Of a DNA stretch of 64,000 bases, positions 13,345-24,280 are shown piece by piece. The DNA is from Agelaius tricolor (lineage: Eukaryota; Chordata; Aves; Passeriformes; Icteridae), in the NCBI GenBank assembly GCA_023055355.1, contig JALJCS010000022.1, positions 12,097,501 through 12,161,500 of the forward strand. Reading direction: 5' to 3'. The notes below the pieces were generated by a model. It did not search any database. It had not been told where the DNA came from and worked only from the letters and a program-made list of their open reading frames with translations. The position numbers were made by a program, and so were the translations under genes. Positions within the stretch are counted from its first letter, which is position 1. Each line of letters begins with the position of its first letter.

Positions 13345-13452
13345 GGAGGAGATCCCTGGAAGTGTCCAAGGCCAGGTTGGACAGGGTTTGGAAGGAGCTG
13401 GGACAGTGGAAAGTGTCCCTGCCCATGGCAGAGGTGGCATGGGGTGAGCATT
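13345..13452 (+). mobile_element. CR1 LINE fragment, type A
   Basis: It contains 'gaagtgtccaaggccaggtt' and 'agtgtccctgcccatggc' in the plus orientation. It lacks the usual 3' tail and lies just upstream of the solo LTR at 13586. Confidence 0.75.
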
Positions 13453-13580
13453 TGGGTCCCCTTTGATGCCTTGTGAGGGCTGACCCAGAGCAGAGGCTGG
13501 GCAGAGCTCCAGAATAAAGCAGGGATTCATTCAAAGCATCTCCTCCATGGATCCACCTTGGGCAGCACCAGAGCCCAGCC

Positions 13581-13585
13581 AGGGC
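13581..13585. repeat. Left target-site duplication (agggc) of the 13.6 kb LTR
   Basis: It is identical to 13899-13903 on the far side of the LTR. Confidence 0.6.
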
Positions 13586-13898
13586 TGTTGTTCTTCTATT
13601 ATTTCTAGAGTCCCATATTGTTGTTATTAGATTTCTAAAGTCCATACCTCTCTGATGTATTCTCATGGCTGTTGATCTTCGCTGCACAGACTCCTTCTTC
13701 TGCACACTGTTCTCTCTCAGGCCAGGGCTCCTCCAAGGCTCTCCCTGACTGGCTTACCCGCGCCCTTTTATCCCAGTCATCTTCATCAGTTACAGCTGCA
13801 GCCCAATTAAGGACATCGCAGCTGCAGCCCATCAAGGGCAACCGGGACCTCTGGGGCAAAGCCTCTATACACATATTCAATACATTTCCTCTACTATA
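13586..13898 (-). mobile_element. Solo LTR of an endogenous retrovirus, antisense
   Basis: A 313-base segment is flanked by identical 5-base copies of agggc (13581-13585 and 13899-13903), as expected for a target-site duplication. On the minus strand it starts TATAGTAGAGG, where TG would be usual, and ends AACAACA. It has a TATA-like gataaaag about 130 bases in. No internal viral region adjoins it, so it is a solo LTR left by recombination between two LTRs. Five-base duplications fit an ERVL-type or similar element. The family name was not checked. Confidence 0.65.
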
Positions 13899-13903
13899 AG
13901 GGC
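13899..13903. repeat. Right target-site duplication (agggc) of the 13.6 kb LTR
   Basis: It is identical to 13581-13585. Confidence 0.6.
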
Positions 13904-14231
13904 TGCACCCAAGATGAACCAAAATGGCCCCAAAATGCACGGCCGGGCACGGGCTCTGTCCCTGGGATCAGTTCTGCTCCATTTGCACCTTGCAGTTCAT
14001 TGTCCCATTCCAGCTTTAGCCCCTGCAGTCCCACCCTGCTTGTTTTTCTCTCTCCAGCCCACGGGGTTTGTGCTCTGGGGCTGAGATTTGGATCATTTGT
14101 CCTTGGTGCCCAGCTGGAGCAGGAATTGTTTTGTCTCCCTGCTCTGTGCACAGAGCTCAGCATCCCCTGATGTGAGCCCAGACCCACCCACTAAAGCAGC
14201 ACAGAATGGGAAAAATAGAAAAGCTGAAACC

Positions 14232-14282
14232 TGAGGCATCACTTCCAACCCAAACCAGTCTGGGATTCTGTGATCTTGGCTT
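14232..14282 (+). mobile_element. CR1 LINE 3' tail only
   Basis: 'acttccaacccaaaccagtc' followed by 'tgggattctgtgat' is the typical terminal 50 bases of a plus-strand CR1, ending in the gattctgtg tail repeat. Confidence 0.7.
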
Positions 14283-15177
14283 TTCCATGGAATGGAGAAG
14301 GGAATGAGATGTGTTTAACATATTCAGCTTTTTTCTTATCTTCCAAACACGATATTGATTTAAAATCAATATAAAAGCAAAATCTTGTGTGTGACAGGAA
14401 ATTCCTGGGTCCACACGGTTCATTTACCTCAGGCAGTTTGTCCTTTACCTTGTTGATGGTCTCCTTTTGTCCTCTAGGGGTTGGATTTCTGCTGAGTTCA
14501 GGCAGGATCAGGATAAAGAGCCTTTTATCAGCAGCATCCTGTTGGAGCTTATTCTGCTGAACGTTTTGGTCATCGTCCCAAATCATAATAAAAGAGGGGT
14601 TTAATTAATTCACTTTTCCACAATAGAAAAGTTCATCTCCTTTTGCTTAGATTGCAGCTTAGAGATTGATTTCATGTTCTTTTCATGAGGCACCTTTGAA
14701 GCTCTTCTGGAGACTGCACATTGTTTAGCACTGAGTTGTCTGAGAGAATCCCCCAAAGTCTTCTGAGTTGCTGCGAGTTTAATAAGAAACAAAATTCAAA
14801 TTTAATAATGTTAGGGAAGAATTGGGTCATTCTTGGAGGCTCAGCCCACATATTCTTGTGTTCAGGTTCTGCAGATGCGGCCTTTACTGCTCCCTTTAAT
14901 TAAATGCAAAGTATTAAACAGGTCTGTGTTCCTTGAGAGGGTGTAAAATGCAGATATGGCTGCTTCTCCAAACACCTGCAGACAGCTCCTGGAAAATATA
15001 GAAACCTGAGCTTATGAACCTCTGTTGAAAATGGGGAATGCTGTGGAAATTTTCCTCTGCTCCTTGCAAACCTTGTACACATTTTATAAAATTGAACAAC
15101 CTGCAGAAGTTACAGGTAAAGTAAAATTGTGCAGAGACAACTTCTGCATGTGGGACAAGGATAAAACTCCTCTGCTC

Positions 15178-15545
15178 TGCTCTGGAGCCAGGCTGGGAGA
15201 ATTGGGATTGTTCAACCTGGAGAGGCTCCAGGGAGAGCTCAGAGCCCCTGGCAGGGCCTGAAGGGGCTCCAGGAGAGCTGCAGAGGGACTGGGGACAAGG
15301 ATGGAGGGACAGGACACAGGGAATGGCTGCCAGTGCCAGAGGGCAGGGATGGATGGGAGATTGGGAATTGGGAATTGTTCCCTGGGAGGGTGGGGAGGGG
15401 CTGGGATGGAATTGCCAGAGCAGCTGGGGCTGCCCCTGGATCCCTGGCAGTGCCCAAGGCCAGGCTGGACAGGGCTTGGAGCCCCCTGGGATAGTGAAGG
15501 TGTCCCTGCCCATGGCTGGGGTGGAAGGAGTGATTTGGGAGGCAA
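15178..15545 (+). mobile_element. CR1 LINE 3' fragment, type A
   Basis: A 370-base plus-strand copy with 'agagctgcagagggactgg', 'gggaattgttccctggga', 'gcccaaggccaggctgga' and 'gtgtccctgcccatgg' in order. The usual gattctgtg tail is missing or eroded. Confidence 0.9.
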
Positions 15546-16754
15546 ATTCCAAGGGAAGAGCCAGGTAAGGTGAGGACATTCCTGTAGGCAGAGAAGAGCA
15601 ATTTCACTCCTGTGAAATCCCCTGTTGGCTGCTATTGGGTATTAATCTGTTCAGCTCCTCTTATCTGTCAATATTGGAACAGAAATTCTCACTTGAAATG
15701 TGACCTGTCTGGAAATTGTATTTCTCTTATTTACCATTATTGATACATGCATTTGTGTAAATAGCATTAATTTGCTGCTGTAATATAAAATATCACAGAA
15801 AAATGAGCTGAAGTGAGAGAAGTCAGAACAAAGGACCAGCCTCTTCTCAGTCTTTGTGGATTTCATCACTTTTCCTGCTCTTTGGGGAGGAGGAAATGAG
15901 AACATTGCCTGTGCTGGGGATTTCATTTTGATATCATGTAAATGTGGAGAGAGCCCTGCCTTTATTTTCCCCACTGATGAGAGCCTGGCAGTAATTCCTG
16001 TCTGCAAGGATTGGGTCACCTTCAGAGAGCTGAGAACAGCACCACATCAGAGCCTGCATCCCATAAACCTTCCCATATCCTCTGTGTTCTGTCCCAAAAC
16101 CTGGGAAGGGAACAGCCCCCGGGGTATGGTGTGATGGTTGATGTGCTGAGTGAACCAAAGGTAGGAATTAATTACAAAATGCAAAAGCTTCCCCAAAGAG
16201 ACCTCCTCCTGCAAGGAGCTTTTTAATCCAGGGATCTGTGAACTGCGTGGTTTCATCAATTAAATTTGGATTGCACACATTCCTTATCTCTCATGCTCGC
16301 TGAGCCCCTCAATAAAGCAGTTGCTAAATAATTTACATTAAAACAGGAGGATGAGAAGCACCAAAAGTGGGATCATTTGTCTTCAAAATGGCTGTTGCTT
16401 TTAGGAGTGTATTCATCTGGCAGCATCACCTGTCTGGTGTGAAGATTATCATTTAAAAGATCATTTCTCTTCCTCTTGTTCCCATCATTTGTCATAGTGG
16501 TACCTCAGTGCTGCAGAGACAACATCCCAAATATCTGTGGGCTAACCCAATTACTGCCACTTGTCTCCAATTATAATATCCTTTTTAGGTTTATCTTTTT
16601 CTTTAATTCTTTTGCCTGGTCTGTATCAAAGTTTTTTACATGGCTTCCAACATTAATTGTGTTTGATAAATAAAATAGGGTTTCTCTTTGTAATAGGTTT
16701 GGTTTTATTGTTCCTACTCAATGATTTTTTGAAGGAAATATCTACAGGGGCATG

Positions 16755-16865
16755 GAGTGACAGGAAAGCAGGGAATGGCTTTAAAATGAAGGAGGGGAGA
16801 TTTAGATTGGATATTAGGGAGAAATTCTTCCCTGTGAGGGTGGTGAGGCACTGGCACCAGGGTTA
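16755..16865 (+). mobile_element. CR1 LINE internal fragment, type A
   Basis: It shows 'gattggatattagggagaaa' and 'ttcttccctgtgagggtggt', then 'gaggcactggcacc'. Both ends are truncated. Confidence 0.75.
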
Positions 16866-17487
16866 TATTCCCATATTCAGTCCTGCATTTTTGCAAAATT
16901 ACTTTAAAACATTTTTTATGAGTTTTCCTTTTTATTTTTTAGTGTTTGAGTACTGGCCATTCCCATAAATTCAGTTGTTTTCTGTATTTTATGACTGCAT
17001 TTATAATTTTATTATGGGCATTAATAGATGTGTAAACCAAGATACCTGAAACAGATTTATTGAGGGCAGTTCTGTAGATTTTCAGTGAAATAATGTTTAG
17101 TGTAGCAGAGGGAGGAAAAAAAACATGAGGAAAGGCAAATGCATTTAGAAAACCAGAAATAAATGTACTGACCTTGAGAACTCCTGAGCACTGTGGGTTC
17201 CATTGAAGGGCACTGTTCAATACTGACACTGCATGGAGCTTTTAAAAGAGAAACATTTTTTTGTTAAAATGGACTTTTTTTTTTTTTTGCAAAAGAGCCT
17301 TAGAAACATGATAAATGGTGTTGCTAAAACATCTCATTAATTTTTTTCGCCTGCTTTTTACAGAAGTTGGTGCAAAGCACTTTTGAATCAGGGAACTTTT
17401 TTTGTCTCTTCCCACTGTGTTGCCATCAACTTCCTAACAAATAAACCTTGTGCAAAGTGAATTTCAGTGGAGCTGCTGCGATCTTAG

Positions 17488-17812
17488 AATCACAGAATCA
17501 TGGAATGGTTTGGAAAAACCTCAAAGCCCATTGCATGGCATCCCATGGCATCCCATCCCATCCCATCCCATCCCATCCCATCCCATCCCATCCCATCCCA
17601 TCCCACTTCCCACTGTCCCAGCTCTCCCAGCCCCAGTGTCCAGCCTGGCCTTGGACAGTTCCAGGGATCCAGAGGCTTCTCTGGGAATTCCATCCCAGCC
17701 CCTGCCCACCCTGCCAGGGAACAATTCCCAATTCCCAATCTCCCATCCATCCCTGCCCTCTGGCAGTGGGAGCCATTCCCTGTGTCAATATTCCCTCTCC
17801 ATCTTTCTTGTC
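17488..17812 (-). mobile_element. CR1 LINE 3' fragment, type A, with internal pentamer expansion
   Basis: On the plus strand it begins 'agaatcacagaatcatgga' and 'atggtttgg', and continues to 'ccagcctggccttggacag', 'ccagggaacaattcccaa' and 'ccctctggcagtgggagcc'. The position where CR1 normally reads 'cat(c)ccattccacccctgcc' has been replaced by a run of atccc pentamers. Confidence 0.88.
17540..17604. repeat. ATCCC pentanucleotide microsatellite inside a CR1
   Basis: About 12 tandem 'catcc' units were seeded by the catccca motif of the surrounding CR1 copy. It is probably length-variable between individuals. Confidence 0.9.
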
Positions 17813-18590
17813 AGCTCCTTCAGATGCCAGGGCCACAATCAGGGCTGGGTTCTGGTTGTGATCTCTGTGAAAACCCCTTTGCTTTCCTTTCCTTCCCAAA
17901 GGGCTTTTCCTGCACCCACTCCTGCAGGGACTCAGTGCTGGAAAAGTTTTCCTTTTCAAACAAGTTTTCTGTTGATTGAGATGGAATTGTCAAAGATCAA
18001 ATCAGGATCTGTAAAGTACTTCTTGAGGTAAAACAAGGTTTGAAGACTAAACAAACTCATTTTCACCTCTAAACTCCCATGTCAGAGCTCTGCATTCTGC
18101 ATGGACTTCCCTGGCTTGACCTAAAATCGGTTTTGCTGCTTGGGGAGGCTCTGAACTCCTTAAGTCACATCAGGTAAAGGAGGCTTCACATCTTTTCCAG
18201 GAGCTCTGGAAGCAAAGTTTGTCACTGAAAATACCTTACTGCACCTTGATTGGCAAAAAGATGCTTCAAATGAATGTTTGTGGCAGCAGGAGACTGCCCA
18301 GATATTTATCACTGCCACTGTTGCAGGTGTGAACTTCTGTTCCTGCAAGGAAAAAGGCTCACATGTTTTATTCTCTTGTTCAAGAGGCAGGGTTTGGCCT
18401 GAGGAAATGGAATATTCTGTGTGTTCAGTAAAAAATGTGATAAATGGGAATGTTTTGCACTTGTTTTTATCCTGCTGCTGTAGCCAGGAAATAATTTTGT
18501 CTCTGAAGGTGCTGCTGAATTTACTGTGGGTTTTCTATTATGAGAAAAGAAATGTTGGTTTTAATAGTGTGAGAAATACATGTATGAATT

Positions 18591-18698
18591 GTTATACATA
18601 GAGAGAAATTCCTTTGCCTTAGGGGGGATTCTGCTTTGTTTTGGGTCTTCCTCCTGCCCTTCCTGGTGTGATGCTCCTGGGAAAAGCTTCAGGAATCA
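18591..18698 (+). repeat. Unassigned 108-base dispersed repeat, copy 1
   Basis: It begins 'gttatacatagagagaaatt' and ends 'gcttcaggaatca'. A closely similar copy in the same orientation is at 20745-20853, differing at about seven places. I do not recognise the family. Flanking sequence beyond these borders does not match. Confidence 0.8.
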
Positions 18699-19784
18699 AA
18701 CTCCTTTCAGGATGCCCTGGAAGCTGAAACTGTCATCCATATCTTTATCTATTTTATCATATAAAATATTCTTGAAGAGAAGAAATGATGGAAAGTGCTC
18801 TGCCTTATTCATGCTGGGTTTTGTAATACTGTTATATTATAAATTACATAACAAAGTATTATTGAAGTGAGCAAACTTGTCTGCAGACAAATTGGATTTT
18901 ACATTTTCACATTGGGGCAAAAAAAATGAAATTTGGGACATTTTCAAGTTGGATTTTTATCTTGTGAGTCCGTAAGTGGTGACAATTTAATGAGTGGCTT
19001 CTAGAATTGATAACAATTGATTTTTAGTTCTTTATTTGTTGCTAATGTAGAGAGAATACAAGTTATAAGCAGAGAGAAAACTTCATTCTTTTTATCTTTG
19101 TGAGGGACTTAAATCCTTTCCAACAAATTCTGTGGAAATGTTCTGAAAGCCAAAATGTAGTGAATTAATTCAAGGGATTTTGTTTGAGATTTTTTTATTA
19201 TACATTCATCCATTTATTTATTTAGCTGTGTAGTCTTTTAAGGCCACATAAGGAAAATTTAATGGAAAAAAATAAATGAAACTTAGACTTTTACATCTAT
19301 TTCTGGCCATGGTAACAGGGACATTTTAGTAAGACATCACTTAGCTGAGTGTAGGTTTGATTTCTCTAGATTTTCTCACTATACATCAAGAGCTTAATAT
19401 TCAATTTAAATATTTCACTGGGAGAAAATGGACAAGCCTGTTTAAAACAGGATCTTTTATCCCTGAGGGAGACAGGTGTTGGCATATGTGGTTTCTCCTG
19501 CAGGGAATTCTCTTCTCATTCTGGAATTTCTCAGTGTTAATATATTACTTGTGGGGATTATTTAAAACTAAAATTTCCCTTCTTGGTCCTGTTCAAGAGC
19601 CATTTGAACATTGAGTGTTTTATTTTAAAGGCGATTTAGGAAAAGAAGTAATTTTTGAGCATTCCTGTGCCTCTTCAAGTTTTCCCTCAGAACTGAATTT
19701 TAGAGAAATCAGAAGTAATTTCACAGTTTGAAATAGCATATTCATTTTTTTAGATATAAAATGTGTTTCTAAATAATCATGAAT

Positions 19785-19812
19785 AAAAAAAAAAAAAAAA
19801 GAAAAAAAAAGA
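19785..19812. repeat. Poly-A run
   Basis: Seventeen A residues, then g, then nine more A. It could be the tail of an old retroposed sequence, but no parent is evident. Confidence 0.8.
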
Positions 19813-19961
19813 GATGCTTTGGTGTTGGGTTTAGGTTTGTTTTGTTTTAATGGAGCAGAATTTTCATTCATCCTGCTTGGGGGCTGGATGTGGCTTCCCT
19901 TTGGGCAGATATCCTGGAGCCTGTGACTTGGCTTTGGGAATACTTCAAGCATAGAAGAAAA

Positions 19962-20660
19962 TCATGGAATCATCAAGGCTGGAAAACCTCTCTGAGATCA
20001 TTGAGTCCAACCTTGCACCTAACCCTAACCTAACTTCACCCAGCACTGCCAAGGCCAGCACTGCCCCATGTCCCCAGGTGCCACCTCCACATGGATTTTA
20101 AATCCCTCCAGGGATGGGGACTCCAAACTGCCCTGGGCAGCTGTGCCAGGCCTGGACAAACCTTTCCATGAGGAAAATGTTCCCAAATATCCCCCCTGAG
20201 CTGCCCTGGCCCAGCCTGAGGCCGTTCCCTCTGCTCCTGTCCCTGTGCCCTGGAGCAGAGCCCGACCCCCCCGGCTGTGCCCTCCTGGCAGGAGCTGTGC
20301 AGAGCCACAAGGGCCCCTGAGCCTCCTTTGCTCCAGGCTCAGCCCCTGCCCAGCTCCCTCAGGGATTCTGCAGCCCCTGCCCGGCTCCCTCAGGGATTCT
20401 GCAGCCCCTGCCCGGCTCCCTCAGGGATTCTGCAGCCCCTGCCCAGCTCCCTCAGGGATTCTGCAGCCCCTGCCCGGCTCCCTCAGGGATTCTGCAGCCC
20501 CTGCCCGGCTCCCTCAGGGATTCTGCAGCCCCTGCCCGGCTCCCTCAGGGATTCTGCAGCCCCTGCCCAGCTCCTCAGGGATTCTGCAGCCCCTGCCCGG
20601 CTCCCTCAGGGATTCTGCAGCCCCTGCCCAGCTCTGTTTCCTTCCCTGGACACCCTCCAG
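19962..20660 (-). mobile_element. CR1 LINE fragment, type B, carrying a 31-bp tandem repeat
   Basis: On the plus strand the 3' end comes first: 'aatcatggaatcatcaaggc', 'gagtccaacc', 'ccatgtccccaggtgccacc', 'gggatggggactccaaac'. This is followed by the 5'-ward part 'gaggccgttccctctgctcc', the 31-bp array (20343-20632) and 'ccctggacaccctccagccc'. The same order of parts, inverted, occurs at 52770-53420 and 60722-61035. Confidence 0.85.
20343..20632. repeat. 31-bp minisatellite, 9 copies, inside CR1
   Basis: The unit reads 'cagcccctgcccggctccct' then 'cagggattctg'. There are nine near-identical copies plus a partial one. Variation is mainly cccggctc versus cccagctc, with one copy a base short. 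Three units make 93 bases, so the reading frame cycles and long spurious open frames result. Confidence 0.95.
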
Positions 20661-20744
20661 CCCCTCCATGTCCCTCTTGTCCTGCAGGATCCAAACTGTC
20701 CCCAGGGTTGGAGGTCCCTTAGCAGTGCTGGCACAGGGGACACT

Positions 20745-20853
20745 GTTATACACAGAGAGAAATTTCTGTGCCTTAGGGGAGGATTCTGCTTTGTTTTGAG
20801 TCTTTCTCCTGCCCTTCCTGGTGTGATGCTCCTGGGAAAAGCTTCAGGAATCA
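20745..20853 (+). repeat. Unassigned 108-base dispersed repeat, copy 2
   Basis: This is the second copy of the repeat at 18591, directly repeated 2.15 kb downstream and just beyond a CR1 copy with a 31-bp tandem repeat. It may be part of a longer mobile element or a small duplication. Confidence 0.8.
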
Positions 20854-20859
20854 GGGACA

Positions 20860-23419
20860 GGGGGCAGTTCCTGCTGCCTGTGGTCACACAAATCCTGCTC
20901 CAATCCAGGTGCCAGCGGCCTCGGGCACACCTGGGCACATCTGGACTCATTCCAACCCCTCAGCACCCCCAGGGCCTTTCCCACCAGGCACTTCCCAACC
21001 CTGCTGGCCCAGGGGGACCCTCAGTGGCCCTGGTTTGGGAAGAAACAATCCAGGAGAGGCAGGAATTGCAGAAATCTGCTTGCAAAATGCTTCTCTAGTG
21101 GATATTCTTTAATGATCTTCCTCTCTGTGTGACCAGCTCATTTCTGAGCTTTGCAACAGGGAGAGAGTTCCAGGGTAAAGCCTGCCACTATTTCAGTGAA
21201 TAAATAGCTGAGAAATGCCCAGCACAATGGAAACCCCTTGCAGGACTGCCTGGGTAAACACAGCTTTGCAATTATTCCTATGGCTCAAATTGAAATTGAT
21301 TTTTTAGAGAATTAGGTACCTTTTTTCTATATATTGCTTCCAGTGCTGGTCTGTAGATGATGACCATGATCTCCAAATACAACTAAAGATTAAAAATCAA
21401 CTTAAGATTAAAATCTAATCATGTTGTTAGCTATTGCTAACTAGTTAGAGGATATTAAAAACACCTAGAGTACAAATATTACCTCTAAATAATTACAAAC
21501 CTTTATTAGCATTGTAATTAACAGTGTGCTGGCAGCAAGTGATACCTCACAAAGGAAATGATGACTGGTAGTTGTACTTTCCTCCTAATATTAAATAGAT
21601 TTTCCTTTCAGCAGGGCCTTGAACAGTGGTTTGCAGGTGGGGATCAGCGGATCAGTGTTGGAGCAGGGATGTGTGTGTGTGATGCAATGCTGGCTTCAAG
21701 GAACAATTCTGTATCAAGGGAAGGGTTTTTATCACCAAGATAAACACCAAGATGAGCATGAATCATTATTTTTATGCAGGGAAACAGGAAGGGTTGATAA
21801 CTGCTTAAAGACCATCACCCAGTCTGCTCAGTAACACTTTGGGGGCTCAGCCTGAGCTGAAACTACAAAATTGAACAAGTTTCTGTCATTCTAACTAAAA
21901 CTTACAGCACTACAGAATCCCCTCCTGTTTGTGTTCCATTTCTATTTGCTTCTTATATTTATTTTTAACTCCAGCAGCCATTCCAGGCTTTTAAGCAACT
22001 CTCCTATTGGCTCCTATCAAGCCCAGTGTTTGCTGTGCCAGGAGCTCGTTAGGCACTGATTTGACAATTAATGTTTGGGTTTCTGAGATGGTCCTGTCTT
22101 ATTTCCATTTCATAGTAGGAAGCATTGTCTTTGTAGAGCCCCAGATTCTGTTCTTGTTAGAAAGTTCTTTTGATGTCCCAGAACAGCAGCTCAGGTGGAC
22201 TTCCCTTCCATATTCATGGAGTTTGCAGGTGCCACAGAGCTCCCATCAAGTACCTTGGCATCCTCTGGAAAATCCAATATTCCCACATGGAAAAAATCAG
22301 TCCTGTAGGGGTTTAGATCTCAGCTCCATTGCAGGAGAAAAGCAAATTCCAGGAGTGCTGATAGGTGGAATTCAAGGTTAACCTGTAAATTCTGTAAATA
22401 AGAGGGCTCAGAGTACATGCAGGTGACCTGGTGTCATTTCAGGTTTAATCTCAATTACTTGGATTGATGTGGAAATAAAGAATTTAAATTGAAATTAATG
22501 CTGAACTTAAAGGTAACAATAAAGGCTCTGTGCCTTTATGAAGAGAAGATTCCTGAGTGTTCTTCTGGGCTGTGGCATGGAATAACCTGGAAAACAGCAC
22601 AGAAAGGGGGATTTGCAATTCTATCAAACCACAGAAAGAATCACTTATTTTCTAAGTCATTCTGATGGGGTTTTTACCAATTTTTAATGTTTTTCCTCCT
22701 GCATTAAAGACCAGAAAAGATGTGGACATCATTAGCAGGCTTTCAGCAGATAGGCAGAGAGGGGGATTGCACAAGAAGCTCCCATTTATGGGATTTTACT
22801 ACATGAAGGAGCCTTGGGAAAGGATTGGATTGTTACTGCAGCACTTTCACCCACCTCAAGGAAAAACTAAACTTTCTTTTAGTCATTTTTTACTCTTTCT
22901 GTGTTTTTAGAGAGATCTGGGTGGTGCTGCTCTTCTGGTTTGATGGAATTCACTGGATTTTGGTGGTGTTTTTTTAAGCATCACTGTATCTGAAAATACC
23001 ACACAGTGAAATGAAAACTTGGGGTTGCTTTAGCTCAATGCTCAATATGATAATTTTGAAAAGATTTCTTCCTTGAGCAGAATATTGACTTTCCAAATGC
23101 AAATGCTGATATTGTGTGATATTTTTAGGAGTGCTGTTTATTACCTTGCAGACACTTTAATGTCTGAGCAATTTTTAGATGAAGAATATGTCGCAAAAGC
23201 TTCAGTGATAAACCCATGAAATTGGAAACTAGAAACTTTTTGAGATGGGTTTTTTTTTTTTGTTTCCTTGACAGAATTTTGCATATCCATTAATGAATTT
23301 TAATGATAGAATTATCTCCACTGCATTCTGTGGTTCTCTCTAGCAATTTTATGTTTTGCTAGCCAGTATTATGTTGCATTATCCTAAATAATGGATTCCT
23401 TTCCTTCGCTTTTTGCCAG
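20860..23419. other. No gene or recognised repeat before the DOCK1 exon
   Basis: AT-rich unique sequence. No CR1 or LTR was recognised. A pyrimidine tract and acceptor at its end serve the exon at 23420. Confidence 0.5.
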
Positions 23420-23521
23420 GGGAGTTTTGTGGCCTGCATGACAGCCATCCTGAGGCAAATGGAGGATTACCACTATGCTCATTTAATCAAGACTTTTGGC
23501 AAGATGAGGTCGGATGTTGTG
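23420..23521 (+). CDS. DOCK1: DOCK1 internal coding exon (34 codons)
   Basis: The 102-base exon reads in frame from its first base and encodes GSFVACMTAI, then LRQMEDYHYAHLIKTFGKMR, then SDVV. It is preceded by a pyrimidine-rich tract ending in ccag and followed by the consensus donor gtgagt, so it starts and ends in phase 0. From memory of the family, the peptide matches DOCK1 far better than DOCK2 (which diverges after the shared 'GSF.AC.TAIL' start) or DOCK5. It lies in the helical, armadillo-like part of the protein between the lipid-binding DHR-1 (C2-like) domain and the catalytic DHR-2 Rac exchange domain. DOCK1 with ELMO activates Rac at the membrane in cell migration, engulfment of apoptotic cells and myoblast fusion. 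The exon is too short to contain a start codon of its own and is spliced to the exon at 29309. Upstream exons were not found in the window. Confidence 0.93.
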
Positions 23522-24280
23522 GTGAGTTTCATTTGTTTTATCTCTTCATAAGATGGCTCAGCTTGTTTTGGGGTTTTTTTTCCTGTTACTGGTCATTAAA
23601 TGCACTTGTGAGATGCGAACAAAATGTGTTTGGCATTACAGATTTAATAGAAAATAATTATTTAGGCATTGTGACATGCACAGGAGTACAGCTGGAGCTG
23701 TTCAGTATTTTAAAACATGAGACAGTGGATTGGAGGCAATTAAAAGAAAGCAGTAAAAATAGTAGTGATGAGACATTACTAAAATCTGGTAAGGAAAGAA
23801 GAAAAAGAATATAAAAAAGGCTTTCTTAGGAAAGGAACTTTCAGTGTTAAATCTTCCAGATGTCCTGATTTTGTTTCTTGAAGGAGCTTTTACTTAGAGA
23901 TCTGCTCACTTTCCCTTTTCCCTTTTATGCAAAACACTTTAACCTTAAAGATGCCCTTAGTTGTTAAATAAGCAATAATAATTGAAATTTGTCTTCTCAG
24001 AGTCATTGGGTAGCCTGGCTAAGGCAACAACCCAAGTTAATTAAAGCACAATAGAAGGGAGTTTATAGCTGAGGAGATAACTCTGTAATAACCTGAAAGT
24101 GCCACTGCCATATGGCCAGGCAGGCTGGCAGGGGACACCCACCTCCCTGGCTGAGCTCCAGCAGGCAGTGACCACCCATCCCCTCTGCCACCCTGGGGTG
24201 CCCCAGGCAGCTCCCAGCTGCGCTTGGATCCTTCCTCAGCTTCTCTTCTTCCTCCAGCCCCACCAGAACAGTGCCAGGAC

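Noticed and set aside
20019..20034. Telomere-like string ctaaccctaacctaac
   Set aside because: Only about two and a half imperfect units, inside a CR1 3' end where similar sequence is normal.
20245..21098. Plus-strand open frames of 184 and 273 codons with CSPCPAPSGILQPLP repeats, and their mirror images at 52.6-53.2 kb
   Set aside because: They are products of the 31-bp array inside CR1, and the unit length is not a multiple of three.
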